Below, in pieces: positions 54,831 through 62,913 of a stretch of 64,000 nt of DNA. Both the position numbers and the translations under genes were made by a program. A model generated the notes under the pieces. It was not told where the DNA came from. It was given only the letters and a program-made list of their open reading frames with translations, and ran no database searches. Within the stretch, counting starts at the first letter, position 1; each line of letters starts with the position of its first letter. Source of the stretch: Pseudoalteromonas byunsanensis (GTDB taxonomy: Bacteria > Pseudomonadota > Gammaproteobacteria > Enterobacterales > Alteromonadaceae); contig NZ_MNAN01000032.1 in the NCBI RefSeq assembly GCF_001854475.1, positions 164,251-228,250 of the forward strand, given 5' to 3'.

Positions 54831-55190
54831 TTAGTTAAGTTTCTCTTTAATACGTGCTGATTTACCTGAACGCTCGCGCAAGTAGTAAAGCTTAGCACGG
54901 CGAACTGCACCGCGACGCTTAACTGCAATGCTGCTGATTAGAGGGCTGTGCGTTTGGAATACACGCTCAACACCTTCACCGCTCGAGATTTTACGAACTG
55001 TGAAAGCTGAGTGTAGACCACGGTTACGCTTAGCGATTACAACACCTTCAAAGGCCTGTAGACGCTCTTTTTCACCTTCTTTTACACGAACCTGAACAAC
55101 AACTGTGTCACCAGCGCCGAATGCAGGTACGTCTTGCTTAAGCTGTTCAGCTTCTAGCTCTTTAATAATATTTTGGTTTACTTTTGCCAT
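54831..55190 (-). CDS. rplS: 50S ribosomal protein L19
   Basis: L19 lies at the interface of the two ribosomal subunits. From ATG 55190 ([12 protein letters not shown]) the product has 119 residues, about the usual L19 length of 115-120; the conserved [20 protein letters not shown] and [16 protein letters not shown] segments are present. An upstream in-frame GTG-like extension adds MRNK and is not supported. It is the last gene of the rpsP-rimM-trmD-rplS operon and ends at a strong terminator. Confidence 0.97.
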   Translation of the reverse strand: MAKVNQNIIKELEAEQLKQDVPAFGAGDTVVVQVRVKEGEKERLQAFEGVVIAKRNRGLHSAFTVRKISSGEGVERVFQTHSPLISSIAVKRRGAVRRAKLYYLRERSGKSARIKEKLN

Positions 55191-55223
55191 TTTATTTCTC
55201 ACATTCCTAGGTGTAACTGTCTT

Positions 55224-55991
55224 CTAGCCACAAGCTTCTTGGTACTCGTGCTGAAATTCAGCGAGTAGTGTCGCTTGCTCCTCAGTCAGAGCTAGGTTAC
55301 GCAACAAGTCTGGACGTCGTAACCAAGTTCTGCCTAACGACTGCTTAGTGCGCCATTTGGCTATCTCTTGGTGGTTGCCACTGAGTAATACAGCAGGCAC
55401 CCGTTTGCCATCCAATGTTTCTGGCCGAGTATAGTGAGGACAATCTAACAAGCCATCCGAAAATGAGTCTTGCTCCGCAGATTGGTTATGACCTAACACC
55501 CCTGGCACTAATCGCGCTACTGCATCGATTAATGTCATGGCCGGTAGTTCTCCACCACTGAGGATAAAATCACCAATGGACCATTCTTCATCTACATGAG
55601 ATTCAATGATCCGCTCATCTATACCTTCATAGCGACCAGCTACTAAAATCAATTTTTCTGACTTGGCCAATTCGGCCGCGCCTTGTTGATCTAGTTTTCG
55701 CCCTTGAGGGGACATATAAATTACTTTAGCGCCTTCGCCTGCTGCCGCTTTGGCTGCAAGTATTGCCTGTTGTAATGGCTGAACCATCATCAACATGCCA
55801 GGACCACCACCGTAAGGTCTGTCATCCACCGTTCTATGCTTATCAGTGGCATAGTCGCGTGGATTCCAACAGTTAAAATCGATTAAACCGTTTTTAACCG
55901 CACGGCCTGTAACGCCTTGTTGGGTTATTGCATCAAACATTTCAGGAAAGAGTGAAATCACCCCAACCCATAATGGATTTTGCTGGCTCAT
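55224..55991 (-). CDS. trmD: tRNA (guanine37-N1)-methyltransferase TrmD
   Basis: TrmD methylates G37 of tRNAs that read CNN codons, preventing frameshifting. From ATG 55991, which shares one base with the rimM stop (TAATG), the product has 255 residues. It contains [16 protein letters not shown], the SAM-binding trefoil-knot segments [26 protein letters not shown] and [15 protein letters not shown]. The length fits E. coli (255). It is coupled to rimM and followed by rplS, the classical order. Confidence 0.97.
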   Translation of the reverse strand: MSQQNPLWVGVISLFPEMFDAITQQGVTGRAVKNGLIDFNCWNPRDYATDKHRTVDDRPYGGGPGMLMMVQPLQQAILAAKAAAGEGAKVIYMSPQGRKLDQQGAAELAKSEKLILVAGRYEGIDERIIESHVDEEWSIGDFILSGGELPAMTLIDAVARLVPGVLGHNQSAEQDSFSDGLLDCPHYTRPETLDGKRVPAVLLSGNHQEIAKWRTKQSLGRTWLRRPDLLRNLALTEEQATLLAEFQHEYQEACG

Positions 55992-56524
55992 TAAAAGCCT
56001 GGATCCCAATCAACAATAATTTGTCGTTCATCGTGCTTAACTTCTTTGATAACTGAATCAGTTAAAAAAGGAATTAAGCGCTCTGACTGACCAAATGCAT
56101 CTTTTTTGTTTGCTTTCACAACCAAAACATCATTTGATCCTGTCTCCATCAAGTCATCAACCTGCCCTAAGTCATAACCTTTATCAGTTACAACAGACAT
56201 GCCGATGAGATCTCGCCAATAGAACTCCCCTTCAGGTAGTTCTGGCAGTTGCGCAGCATCCACAGAAATTTCTGCATTGGTAAAAGCCATTGCTTGGTCT
56301 CTGTCGTTTACTTGCGCAAACTTGGCGATAAAGCCCTTGTTGTGGCGACGCCAGTCGCTTACTTCAAGGGTTTGCCATTTACCTTGTTGCCCTATCAACC
56401 ATGGGCTGAAATCGAAGATCCCTTGGGGATCGTCAGTAAATGAATGCACCTTAAGCCAGCCCTTAATACCATAAGGGGCACCAAGCTTACCTACTACAAT
56501 AATCGTGGTGTTTTCTTGACTCAT
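55991..56524 (-). CDS. rimM: Ribosome maturation factor RimM
   Basis: RimM binds S19 and helps process the 3' domain of 16S rRNA. The 177-residue product has the RimM N-terminal beta-barrel (about 8-95, with [22 protein letters not shown]) and a C-terminal PRC-barrel (about 100-175, with [13 protein letters not shown] and [13 protein letters not shown]). The length is typical. ATG 56524 lies 17 bp after rpsP. Confidence 0.96.
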   Translation of the reverse strand: MSQENTTIIVVGKLGAPYGIKGWLKVHSFTDDPQGIFDFSPWLIGQQGKWQTLEVSDWRRHNKGFIAKFAQVNDRDQAMAFTNAEISVDAAQLPELPEGEFYWRDLIGMSVVTDKGYDLGQVDDLMETGSNDVLVVKANKKDAFGQSERLIPFLTDSVIKEVKHDERQIIVDWDPGF

Positions 56525-56541
56525 GGTTACACTTACGCCTA

Positions 56542-56790
56542 TTAAGCCGCTTTACGAGCGTCTTTAACTAACTTAGCTACACGATCAGAAAGACCTGCAC
56601 CTTGACCTACCCAGTGTTCAACACGGGCAAGGTCTAGACGAAGTTTTTCTTCTTGACCAGCAGCAATAGGGTTAAAGAAACCTACTTTCTCGATGAAACG
56701 ACCGTCACGCGAGAAACGGCTATCCGCAACCACAATTTGATAGAAAGGACGCTTTTTAGCGCCACCACGTTGCAAACGAATAGTTACCAT
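56542..56790 (-). CDS. rpsP: 30S ribosomal protein S16
   Basis: S16 is an early-assembling protein of the 30S subunit. The 82-residue product begins [25 protein letters not shown], the S16 signature, and has [13 protein letters not shown]. Length and motif order match E. coli S16. It is the first gene of the rpsP-rimM-trmD-rplS operon; ffh, often upstream in other bacteria, is absent here and a TonB-dependent receptor gene lies there instead. Confidence 0.97.
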   Translation of the reverse strand: MVTIRLQRGGAKKRPFYQIVVADSRFSRDGRFIEKVGFFNPIAAGQEEKLRLDLARVEHWVGQGAGLSDRVAKLVKDARKAA

Positions 56791-56858
56791 ACCGTCCTCT
56801 GAATAGATTGACTGTTTTCATTAATAAGATTTACTTCCCACTATTGGGAAGCTGGGGA

Positions 56859-56886
56859 ATTGTACGAGTTTTTTTCAACAATGCAA
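56859..56886 (-). promoter_or_regulatory. Candidate rpsP operon promoter
   Basis: On the minus strand TTGCAT (56881-56886) and TACAAT (56859-56864) are 16 bp apart; the -10 matches five of six positions. A 7-bp hairpin (56834-56851, CTTCCCA/TGGGAAG) then lies in the leader before rpsP. Confidence 0.45.
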
Positions 56887-57013
56887 GTAAGAATTGACTT
56901 TTCTCACTATGTCACTTGAATTGAGCGCACTTTTGCGACGCTGCGTTTATACAAAGTGTACAAGGTGAGTTACTAGAGGTGGCTCTTAAGCAAAGCACAC
57001 CTCCACCACTATA

Positions 57014-59101
57014 TTACAATGTGTACTTTATATTTATCGCTAAATGGCGACCTGGCTGCGTATATTGGCTTAAATCGCCCTCTGCGCTTTGCCCTGCCAC
57101 GTTATTATACAGCGTATACTGTTTATCGAATACATTAAATACCCCGCCATTGAGCTTCCAGCTTCCAAAGCTATATTGAGCAAATAGATCTACACTGCCC
57201 CACCCATGAGTTTTTACCTTACTCTCATCAGGTACTTTATCCATCTCTTGCGCCGCTCGTATAGCTGTAGTGAAAGACAAATCACCTAACTCATATCTAG
57301 CTTTAAGGTAACCATTGAGTGGACTAATCGACTCTAAGTAGGTGTTATTCACCTTATCTTTACCATGTATATAAGTTACACCGCCATCTATGGCTAGGTG
57401 GTCATTGAACCATACGGTATACGAAGCCTCTATTCCTTCGATTTCTACATCTGAAAGGTTCTGATATTGATAGTACGCTTTATTTACGCCTGGAATACGA
57501 GTGGCTTCACTACCAACCAATTGAGAAGCTATAAAACCATCAAATTGCGTATTGAAGGTCGTTAACACAAACTGGTGATTGTCAAAGTCACCGCGCAACC
57601 CTAATTCGACACCTTTACTGTACTCAGGCTCTAACTGTGCATTGGGCAATATTTGATAGAAAGGTTCGACACCATGACTTTGATATGCTTGATCATGCGG
57701 TGGGATCTTAAACCCTTCAGCATATTGCGCATACACTCGCAGATTAGTGCTTAATGAATAAACCAGACCGATTTTTGGTGAGAAAGCGGTTTCGTCGATA
57801 TCTTTAAATTCAGCGCTATATAAATCGCTTTGCTTGGCACGCATATCGAACCTGTCCCACCGTAACGCCATTTGTAAGTCAAGCGTATCTTTAATTAGGG
57901 CCGTATTATTTTGCACAAAAATACCCAACATGTCGGTATCCGCGCCAGGAAATGCTTTTTGTGGCTCATTCATAAACACGTTTTGCCCCGACACATCGAA
58001 ACGCGACTTTAACCGTGGACGTATGGTGTCATAACGCTCAAAATCTACGCCATAAACAAACTGATTTTTGATGCTGTCCGCCACCCACTCTTTATCCAAT
58101 ACCAACTTAGCGCCCACTATTTGTTGCTCAAAGCGATAGTCGTTATGATCAATATACGGGCCTGAGCGTCCATTACCTGCTCGTAGTTGGTCACTTTGTT
58201 GCTCAAAGTTAGTGATATAAACTTGCGCGTCTAAGTTGTCATAGGCAAACGCTGGAAGCGTACTTTTATACCCTAGAGAAAAGGACAGGTTGCTATTGTC
58301 ATCTAAGGTTTCATAACGGCCTAGGTCAATAAGTTGCTCGGTTTCTTGCACAAAGTAATCCACTGATGCCAATACCGAGCTGGTATCCGTCAAGCTATGC
58401 TGAGATTTTAACACTACTGCTGTGCTTTGATAATCAAACTTGGGGAGCGTTTCTTGGTAATTTTGCGTCTCTTTACCATCGCGACGAGTCAATTGAATTG
58501 ACGTGGCATTGCCACCAAAACGCTTTGCAAATACACCCGATAGTGATGTTTCATCACTTAAGCCATTAAACCCCGCTTGTACGCTGGCATATTGTTCGCC
58601 GCCACTTAGGTAGTCGGTGGGGGTCTTGGTTGTGATCACCACAATACCACCCAACGCATCAGATCCGTAAAGCGAAGAGGCAGCACCTTTTGCGACTTCG
58701 ATTTGACGAATTCCATCCACATCCAAGTAACCTCGACCGACCAACATTCCTTGGCCCCCGTCATAAGCATCGTTAATTCTGCGGCCATCTTTAACATAAA
58801 CCACTCGGTTGCCACCCATGCCTCGAATGTTGAGCGCTTGTGGCTGCCCCGCATTGCCAGTTGCACTAACCCCTGTTTGATAACGAAATGCGCTACTCAG
58901 GTCAACCGCAAGCTCATCTTCAAGATCTTGTTCGGTTACAACAGTCACACTGCCCGCTACATCGCCAAGGGCCTGCTCTACACGTGAACCTGTTACAACG
59001 ATCACATCCTTATTTTTCTCAAATTCTTCCGCCTGCACACTCGGTGCCCCTGACCAAGCGACTAAAATACCCAAATAAATTGCCGTGTGTCTTAATACCA
59101 T
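57014..59101 (-). CDS. TonB-dependent hemoglobin/heme receptor
   Basis: From ATG 59101 (GAGG nine bases upstream) the product has 695 residues with a signal peptide ending SVQA, a TonB-box-like DVIVVTGSR, a plug domain (about 40-160, with NIRGMGGNRVVYVKDGRRIND) and a 22-strand barrel ending in ...NIKYTL. The segment GFKIPPHD followed by a His and LPNAQLEPEYS resembles the FRAP-His-NPNL signature of heme receptors. Its neighbours, hmuTUV and hugZ, support heme or hemoglobin uptake. The shared intergenic region holds a Fur-like box. Confidence 0.85.
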   Translation of the reverse strand: MVLRHTAIYLGILVAWSGAPSVQAEEFEKNKDVIVVTGSRVEQALGDVAGSVTVVTEQDLEDELAVDLSSAFRYQTGVSATGNAGQPQALNIRGMGGNRVVYVKDGRRINDAYDGGQGMLVGRGYLDVDGIRQIEVAKGAASSLYGSDALGGIVVITTKTPTDYLSGGEQYASVQAGFNGLSDETSLSGVFAKRFGGNATSIQLTRRDGKETQNYQETLPKFDYQSTAVVLKSQHSLTDTSSVLASVDYFVQETEQLIDLGRYETLDDNSNLSFSLGYKSTLPAFAYDNLDAQVYITNFEQQSDQLRAGNGRSGPYIDHNDYRFEQQIVGAKLVLDKEWVADSIKNQFVYGVDFERYDTIRPRLKSRFDVSGQNVFMNEPQKAFPGADTDMLGIFVQNNTALIKDTLDLQMALRWDRFDMRAKQSDLYSAEFKDIDETAFSPKIGLVYSLSTNLRVYAQYAEGFKIPPHDQAYQSHGVEPFYQILPNAQLEPEYSKGVELGLRGDFDNHQFVLTTFNTQFDGFIASQLVGSEATRIPGVNKAYYQYQNLSDVEIEGIEASYTVWFNDHLAIDGGVTYIHGKDKVNNTYLESISPLNGYLKARYELGDLSFTTAIRAAQEMDKVPDESKVKTHGWGSVDLFAQYSFGSWKLNGGVFNVFDKQYTLYNNVAGQSAEGDLSQYTQPGRHLAINIKYTL

Positions 59102-59172
59102 TTGTAAATACCTCAAAAAGGGAATGCATCAATTTTTTTGCACTATAAAAGCCCCCACCCTTAATTGCAAAT

Positions 59173-59191
59173 AAAAATGGTTATCATTTGC
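59173..59191. promoter_or_regulatory. Fur-box-like site between the receptor and hmuT
   Basis: AAAAATGGTTATCATTTGC matches the 19-bp Fur consensus GATAATGATAATCATTATC at 13 positions, including the core ATCATT. It lies in the divergent region of two heme-uptake units, where iron repression would be expected. Confidence 0.6.
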
Positions 59192-59318
59192 GTATTTATG
59201 TAGATTTGGATGTTTTTATTCGCTATTATTCGCTCATACACTCACAACCAGACTGCGCTCATGGCTTAAAACCGTAGTACTTTGCGCAACACACAATGAG
59301 AAGAAAATAAGGTACAGT

Positions 59319-60134
59319 ATGAAATTACGTTTATATCTGTTAATCGCTTTACTCACCCAAAGCTTTGCAGCCCAAGCTGAACGAATCGTAATTGCTGGAG
59401 GCACACTGACGGACATTGTTTTTGCAATTGGTGCTGGCAAGCAAGTTGTCGCGATTGATACTTCAAGTACCTCCCCTGCACAGGCTCAATCACTGCCCAA
59501 AGTAGGCTACTACCGTGATTTATCCGCAGAAGGCGTGTTATCACAATCTCCATCTTTGGTTTTAACACTCGAAGGCAGTGGCCGCCCAGAAGTGCTCACC
59601 CAACTTAAGAGCACGGGAGTGCGTGTTAATCACTATCCAAAACCAACACAAGTAAAAGAACTGTTTGCCTTAATAGAAAGACTCGGTAGCGACTTGAACA
59701 AGCAGCAAAATGCCAGAGCCCTTATTCGTAAATTGCAACAACAGCTCCCAAACAAGGCAACACCGACACAAAATAAGGCCATGTTTATTCTATCTGCGTC
59801 TGAACGCGGTGTGTTAGTGGCTGGTACCGATACAGTGCCAGATATTCTGTTCAGCTATGCAGGTATTAAAAACCTTGCGACTGAATCAGGATTCAAACCT
59901 TACAATATTGAGTCAATGGTTGCCGCTAACCCTGATTTTATCGTCGCGCCAAGCCACACCGTCGACTCTCTTGGCGGTAAGAAAAAGTTTTGCCAGTTAC
60001 CCGCTCTTGCACTTATACCTGCTGCACAAAAGTGTCGCTTACTGGTGATGGACTCATTGATTTCAATTGGTATGACATCACGATTACCTGAGGCGATTGC
60101 GCAACTTAGTGCATTCCAACGAGAGATATTATGA
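59319..60134 (+). CDS. hmuT: Periplasmic heme-binding protein HmuT
   Basis: HmuT/HutB carries heme from the outer-membrane receptor to the inner-membrane transporter. The 271-residue product has a signal peptide (LYLLIALLTQSFAAQA) and the PBP-type fold of the BtuF group, beginning ERIVIAGGTLTDIVFAIGAG with a later APSHTVDSLGG segment. ATG 59319 follows AAGG. Its TGA overlaps the hmuU ATG by four bases, so translation is coupled. Confidence 0.9.
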   Translation: MKLRLYLLIALLTQSFAAQAERIVIAGGTLTDIVFAIGAGKQVVAIDTSSTSPAQAQSLPKVGYYRDLSAEGVLSQSPSLVLTLEGSGRPEVLTQLKSTGVRVNHYPKPTQVKELFALIERLGSDLNKQQNARALIRKLQQQLPNKATPTQNKAMFILSASERGVLVAGTDTVPDILFSYAGIKNLATESGFKPYNIESMVAANPDFIVAPSHTVDSLGGKKKFCQLPALALIPAAQKCRLLVMDSLISIGMTSRLPEAIAQLSAFQREIL

Positions 60135-61180
60135 GCACTTTGGCATCTCCTTTTGTCGAAAGTAAGCGTCATATTCAGTGGTATTGGGTCAGCTGCGCTT
60201 TGTTAGGGCTGCTTGCATGGCTGTCGCTTAGCAGTGGTGCCATCGGCTGGGACTGGAAAATGCCTATCGTGTGGTTACTGCCCGATTCCATGACAGGTGA
60301 TGTACAACCTCTACACCTAACTGTAATGACACAAATTCGTCTGCCCAGGTTACTGCTGGCAATTTTAGTCGGTTCGGTACTTGCCAGTGCGGGCGCGGTA
60401 ACCCAAGCACTGTGTCGAAACCCATTAGCCGACCCAAGCCTTATGGGGATCACAGGTGGCGCCGCGGTCGGGGCTGTGTCAGTGATAGCGCTCTCAGCGC
60501 AAATAAGCTTTATTCACGAGGCCATGGTTGCGCCTGCTGCATTTGTGGGGGCCTTGGCAGTCACGGGGTTAATCTACAGAATTTCTAACCATCACGGGCA
60601 AATTCAAATCACTACTTTATTATTGGCTGGTGTCGCGATAAACGCCATGGCCATGGCAGTTATTGGCCTATTTAGCTTTTTTGCTGATGACAGTTCACTG
60701 CGCTTAATGACCTATTGGCAAATGGGCTCTTTGGGTGGTGCGAGCTGGTCTGGTATGCAGTACGGCGCTCCACTTATTGTACTGAGTGTCTACGCCCTCT
60801 TTGTGCGCCGCAAGAAAATCAATGCCTTGATGTTAGGCGAGCGCGAAGCCCGCCATTTAGGTGTCAATGTGAAACAGCTCAAAGCTGAAATCGTGTTTAT
60901 TGTGGCATTGGGAGTGGGTAGCGCAGTGGCGCTTTCAGGCATGATTGGTTTTGTCGGCTTACTCGTCCCACATATCGCGCGATTGTTAGTCGGCCCTGAC
61001 TTAAGACGCATGTTACCGCTGAGCATCTTACTTGGCTGCGTCGCATTGCTGCTCGCAGATTGGGTGTCACGCTTGATTGTTGCCCCATCGGAGTTACCCA
61101 TAGGCATTGTTACAGCACTATTTGGTAGTCCATTTTTTATCTATCAATTGTTAAAACAAAAGCGAGGTCAACATGCTTAG
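60131..61180 (+). CDS. hmuU: Heme ABC transporter permease HmuU
   Basis: HmuU is the inner-membrane permease of the heme importer, of the BtuC/FecCD family. The 349-residue product has about ten membrane helices, with TQIRLPRLLLAILVGSVLASAGAVTQALCRNPLADP, the conserved QALCRNPLADPSLMG-type loop, and VGLLVPHIARLLVGPDLRRMLP near the C-terminus. Its ATG overlaps hmuT and its end overlaps hmuV by eight bases. Confidence 0.93.
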   Translation: MSTLASPFVESKRHIQWYWVSCALLGLLAWLSLSSGAIGWDWKMPIVWLLPDSMTGDVQPLHLTVMTQIRLPRLLLAILVGSVLASAGAVTQALCRNPLADPSLMGITGGAAVGAVSVIALSAQISFIHEAMVAPAAFVGALAVTGLIYRISNHHGQIQITTLLLAGVAINAMAMAVIGLFSFFADDSSLRLMTYWQMGSLGGASWSGMQYGAPLIVLSVYALFVRRKKINALMLGEREARHLGVNVKQLKAEIVFIVALGVGSAVALSGMIGFVGLLVPHIARLLVGPDLRRMLPLSILLGCVALLLADWVSRLIVAPSELPIGIVTALFGSPFFIYQLLKQKRGQHA

Positions 61181-61970
61181 CTGTCAAAATGTATCAATTG
61201 AGCGCGGTAATAGGCCAATCTTAGACAGCGTCAACTTCACTGCTAATACTGGGGAACTTATCGTTCTACTGGGTGAAAATGGCGCTGGCAAATCAACGCT
61301 GTTAAGTGCCATTTGCAACGATATCTCGTACACCGGACAGATCACCATAGATAATCAACCGCTCCAGAGTTTTGATGAGCTCACGCTCGCCACAAAAAGA
61401 GCGGTGCTGTTACAAAACAATCAGGTTAACTTTTCATTTAGCGCCACAGAGCTTATTGCGATGGGCCGCTATCCTTATCATGAATCGATACATGAACAAA
61501 AACAGGTGGTTAACCAGCTCATTACGCAATTAACCCTGGAAAAACTGGCTGTGCGAGATGTGACAGCATTGTCAGGTGGTGAATTTCAACGAGTGCAATT
61601 TGCACGCTGCTTAGCACAACTTGATGCCCATAAAGCCAATACCAAAGGCAAGCTGATGCTACTGGATGAACCCACATCCGCTCTTGATATGCACCACCAG
61701 CATTTAACATTGAGCAAAGCTAAATCATTTGCCCAACAAGGTAACATCGTCATTGCTGTTTTACATGATCTGAACTTAACTTCTCTGTATGCTGACCGTG
61801 TACTACTGCTAAATAACGGACAACTATGCCATGACGGCACACCCCAAGAGGTTTTACAATCCTCAGTACTACAACCAATTTATAAGACTCACATGCAAAT
61901 AACAACGCATCCAACCTATCAAATACCCATGATATTTTCAGAACCACAACTAGGAGTTACCCATGCGTGA
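61173..61970 (+). CDS. hmuV: Heme ABC transporter ATP-binding protein HmuV
   Basis: HmuV powers heme import. The 265-residue product has Walker A GENGAGKST (about residues 35-43), the Q loop LQNNQ, the signature LSGGEFQRVQFAR and Walker B LMLLDEPTSALD, followed by the switch His in VLHDLNL. ATG 61173 follows CGAGG. It overlaps hmuU and hugZ by eight bases on either side, so the four genes form one operon. Confidence 0.94.
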   Translation: MLSCQNVSIERGNRPILDSVNFTANTGELIVLLGENGAGKSTLLSAICNDISYTGQITIDNQPLQSFDELTLATKRAVLLQNNQVNFSFSATELIAMGRYPYHESIHEQKQVVNQLITQLTLEKLAVRDVTALSGGEFQRVQFARCLAQLDAHKANTKGKLMLLDEPTSALDMHHQHLTLSKAKSFAQQGNIVIAVLHDLNLTSLYADRVLLLNNGQLCHDGTPQEVLQSSVLQPIYKTHMQITTHPTYQIPMIFSEPQLGVTHA

Positions 61971-62715
61971 ACAAGCTGCTTTTGAAGCACGCACTTTAGT
62001 CAGACAATCCAATGTTTGCGTTATTTCAACCATTTCAAAAAACTTAGCTGGATACCCATTTGGCTCAGTTTCCCCATTTATGAGCGACAATGAAGGACGT
62101 TTAATCTTCTATATCGCAGGCATAGCGCAGCATTCTCGCAACCTGACTGAGAACAGCAAAATGTGTGCAACCGTATTTGATGCCGCCGAGCAGGGGGATC
62201 AAAATGCCCATGCCCGCGTCACGATAGTGGGCGACGCCGCACCTGTTCCACAAGATGAACATGACGCCCTACTCACTCGCTATGAACGCCAATATCCAGA
62301 GGCCATAAGCTACCGCCAAGCGCACGACTTTCAACTATGGCGCATGGACGTAAAACGTGTACGCTACATCGGCGGTTTTGGTCATATTTTTTGGATTGAA
62401 AAAGACGAATGGCAGCAAAGTGCGCCGCAATGGAATTTAGAGGACGAAGCACACATGGTCAACCATATGAACCAAGATCACAGTGATGCTAACCGACTGA
62501 TTTTAAAGCTCACGCACTGTATCGACAGCGACGATGTAGTGATGACCACCCTCGTCAGCGATGGCTGCTATCTACGTGCCAATGAAAAAAACTACTATGT
62601 GCAATTTGATACGCCCTGTTTAGAGAGCACCGATGTGCGAAAAGCACTGGTGAAGCTCACCAAAGCGGCGCGAGAGCAAAGCGAGCACAAAGAAAGCGCG
62701 GAAATAACCGGCTAA
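61963..62715 (+). CDS. hugZ: Heme utilisation protein HugZ/HutZ
   Basis: HugZ/HutZ proteins bind heme in the cytoplasm and promote its breakdown and iron release. The 250-residue product has a split-barrel flavin-reductase-like domain (about 10-155, with GSVSPFMSDNEGRLIFYIAGIAQHSRNL) and a C-terminal DUF2470-like domain with HMVNHMNQDHSDANRLIL, whose histidines are candidates for heme binding. ATG 61963 follows TAGGAG. It is the last gene of hmuTUV-hugZ. Confidence 0.9.
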   Translation: MREQAAFEARTLVRQSNVCVISTISKNLAGYPFGSVSPFMSDNEGRLIFYIAGIAQHSRNLTENSKMCATVFDAAEQGDQNAHARVTIVGDAAPVPQDEHDALLTRYERQYPEAISYRQAHDFQLWRMDVKRVRYIGGFGHIFWIEKDEWQQSAPQWNLEDEAHMVNHMNQDHSDANRLILKLTHCIDSDDVVMTTLVSDGCYLRANEKNYYVQFDTPCLESTDVRKALVKLTKAAREQSEHKESAEITG

Positions 62716-62726
62716 CCCTACTTTTA

Positions 62727-62758
62727 ACAACCGCTGATGTGTTACTGTCAGCGGTTGT
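62727..62758 (+). terminator. Hairpin after hugZ
   Basis: ACAACCGCTGA (62727-62737) and TCAGCGGTTGT (62748-62758) form an 11-bp perfect stem with a 10-nt loop, 12 bases past the hugZ stop. There is no T run, so termination may be weak. Confidence 0.6.
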
Positions 62759-62913
62759 CATGCTCATTGAGCCGCCTCCCAACATGTTGACAAGTTACCT
62801 CTCGAACTTTCAAAAAACGCCACACATTACCGCTACCATGCAATTTTTTTGCATTTGCTGTGACGCTTCTCTAACATCCTATTGGGTATAGGTCAGTTTT
62901 AGGGATAGCGCGC

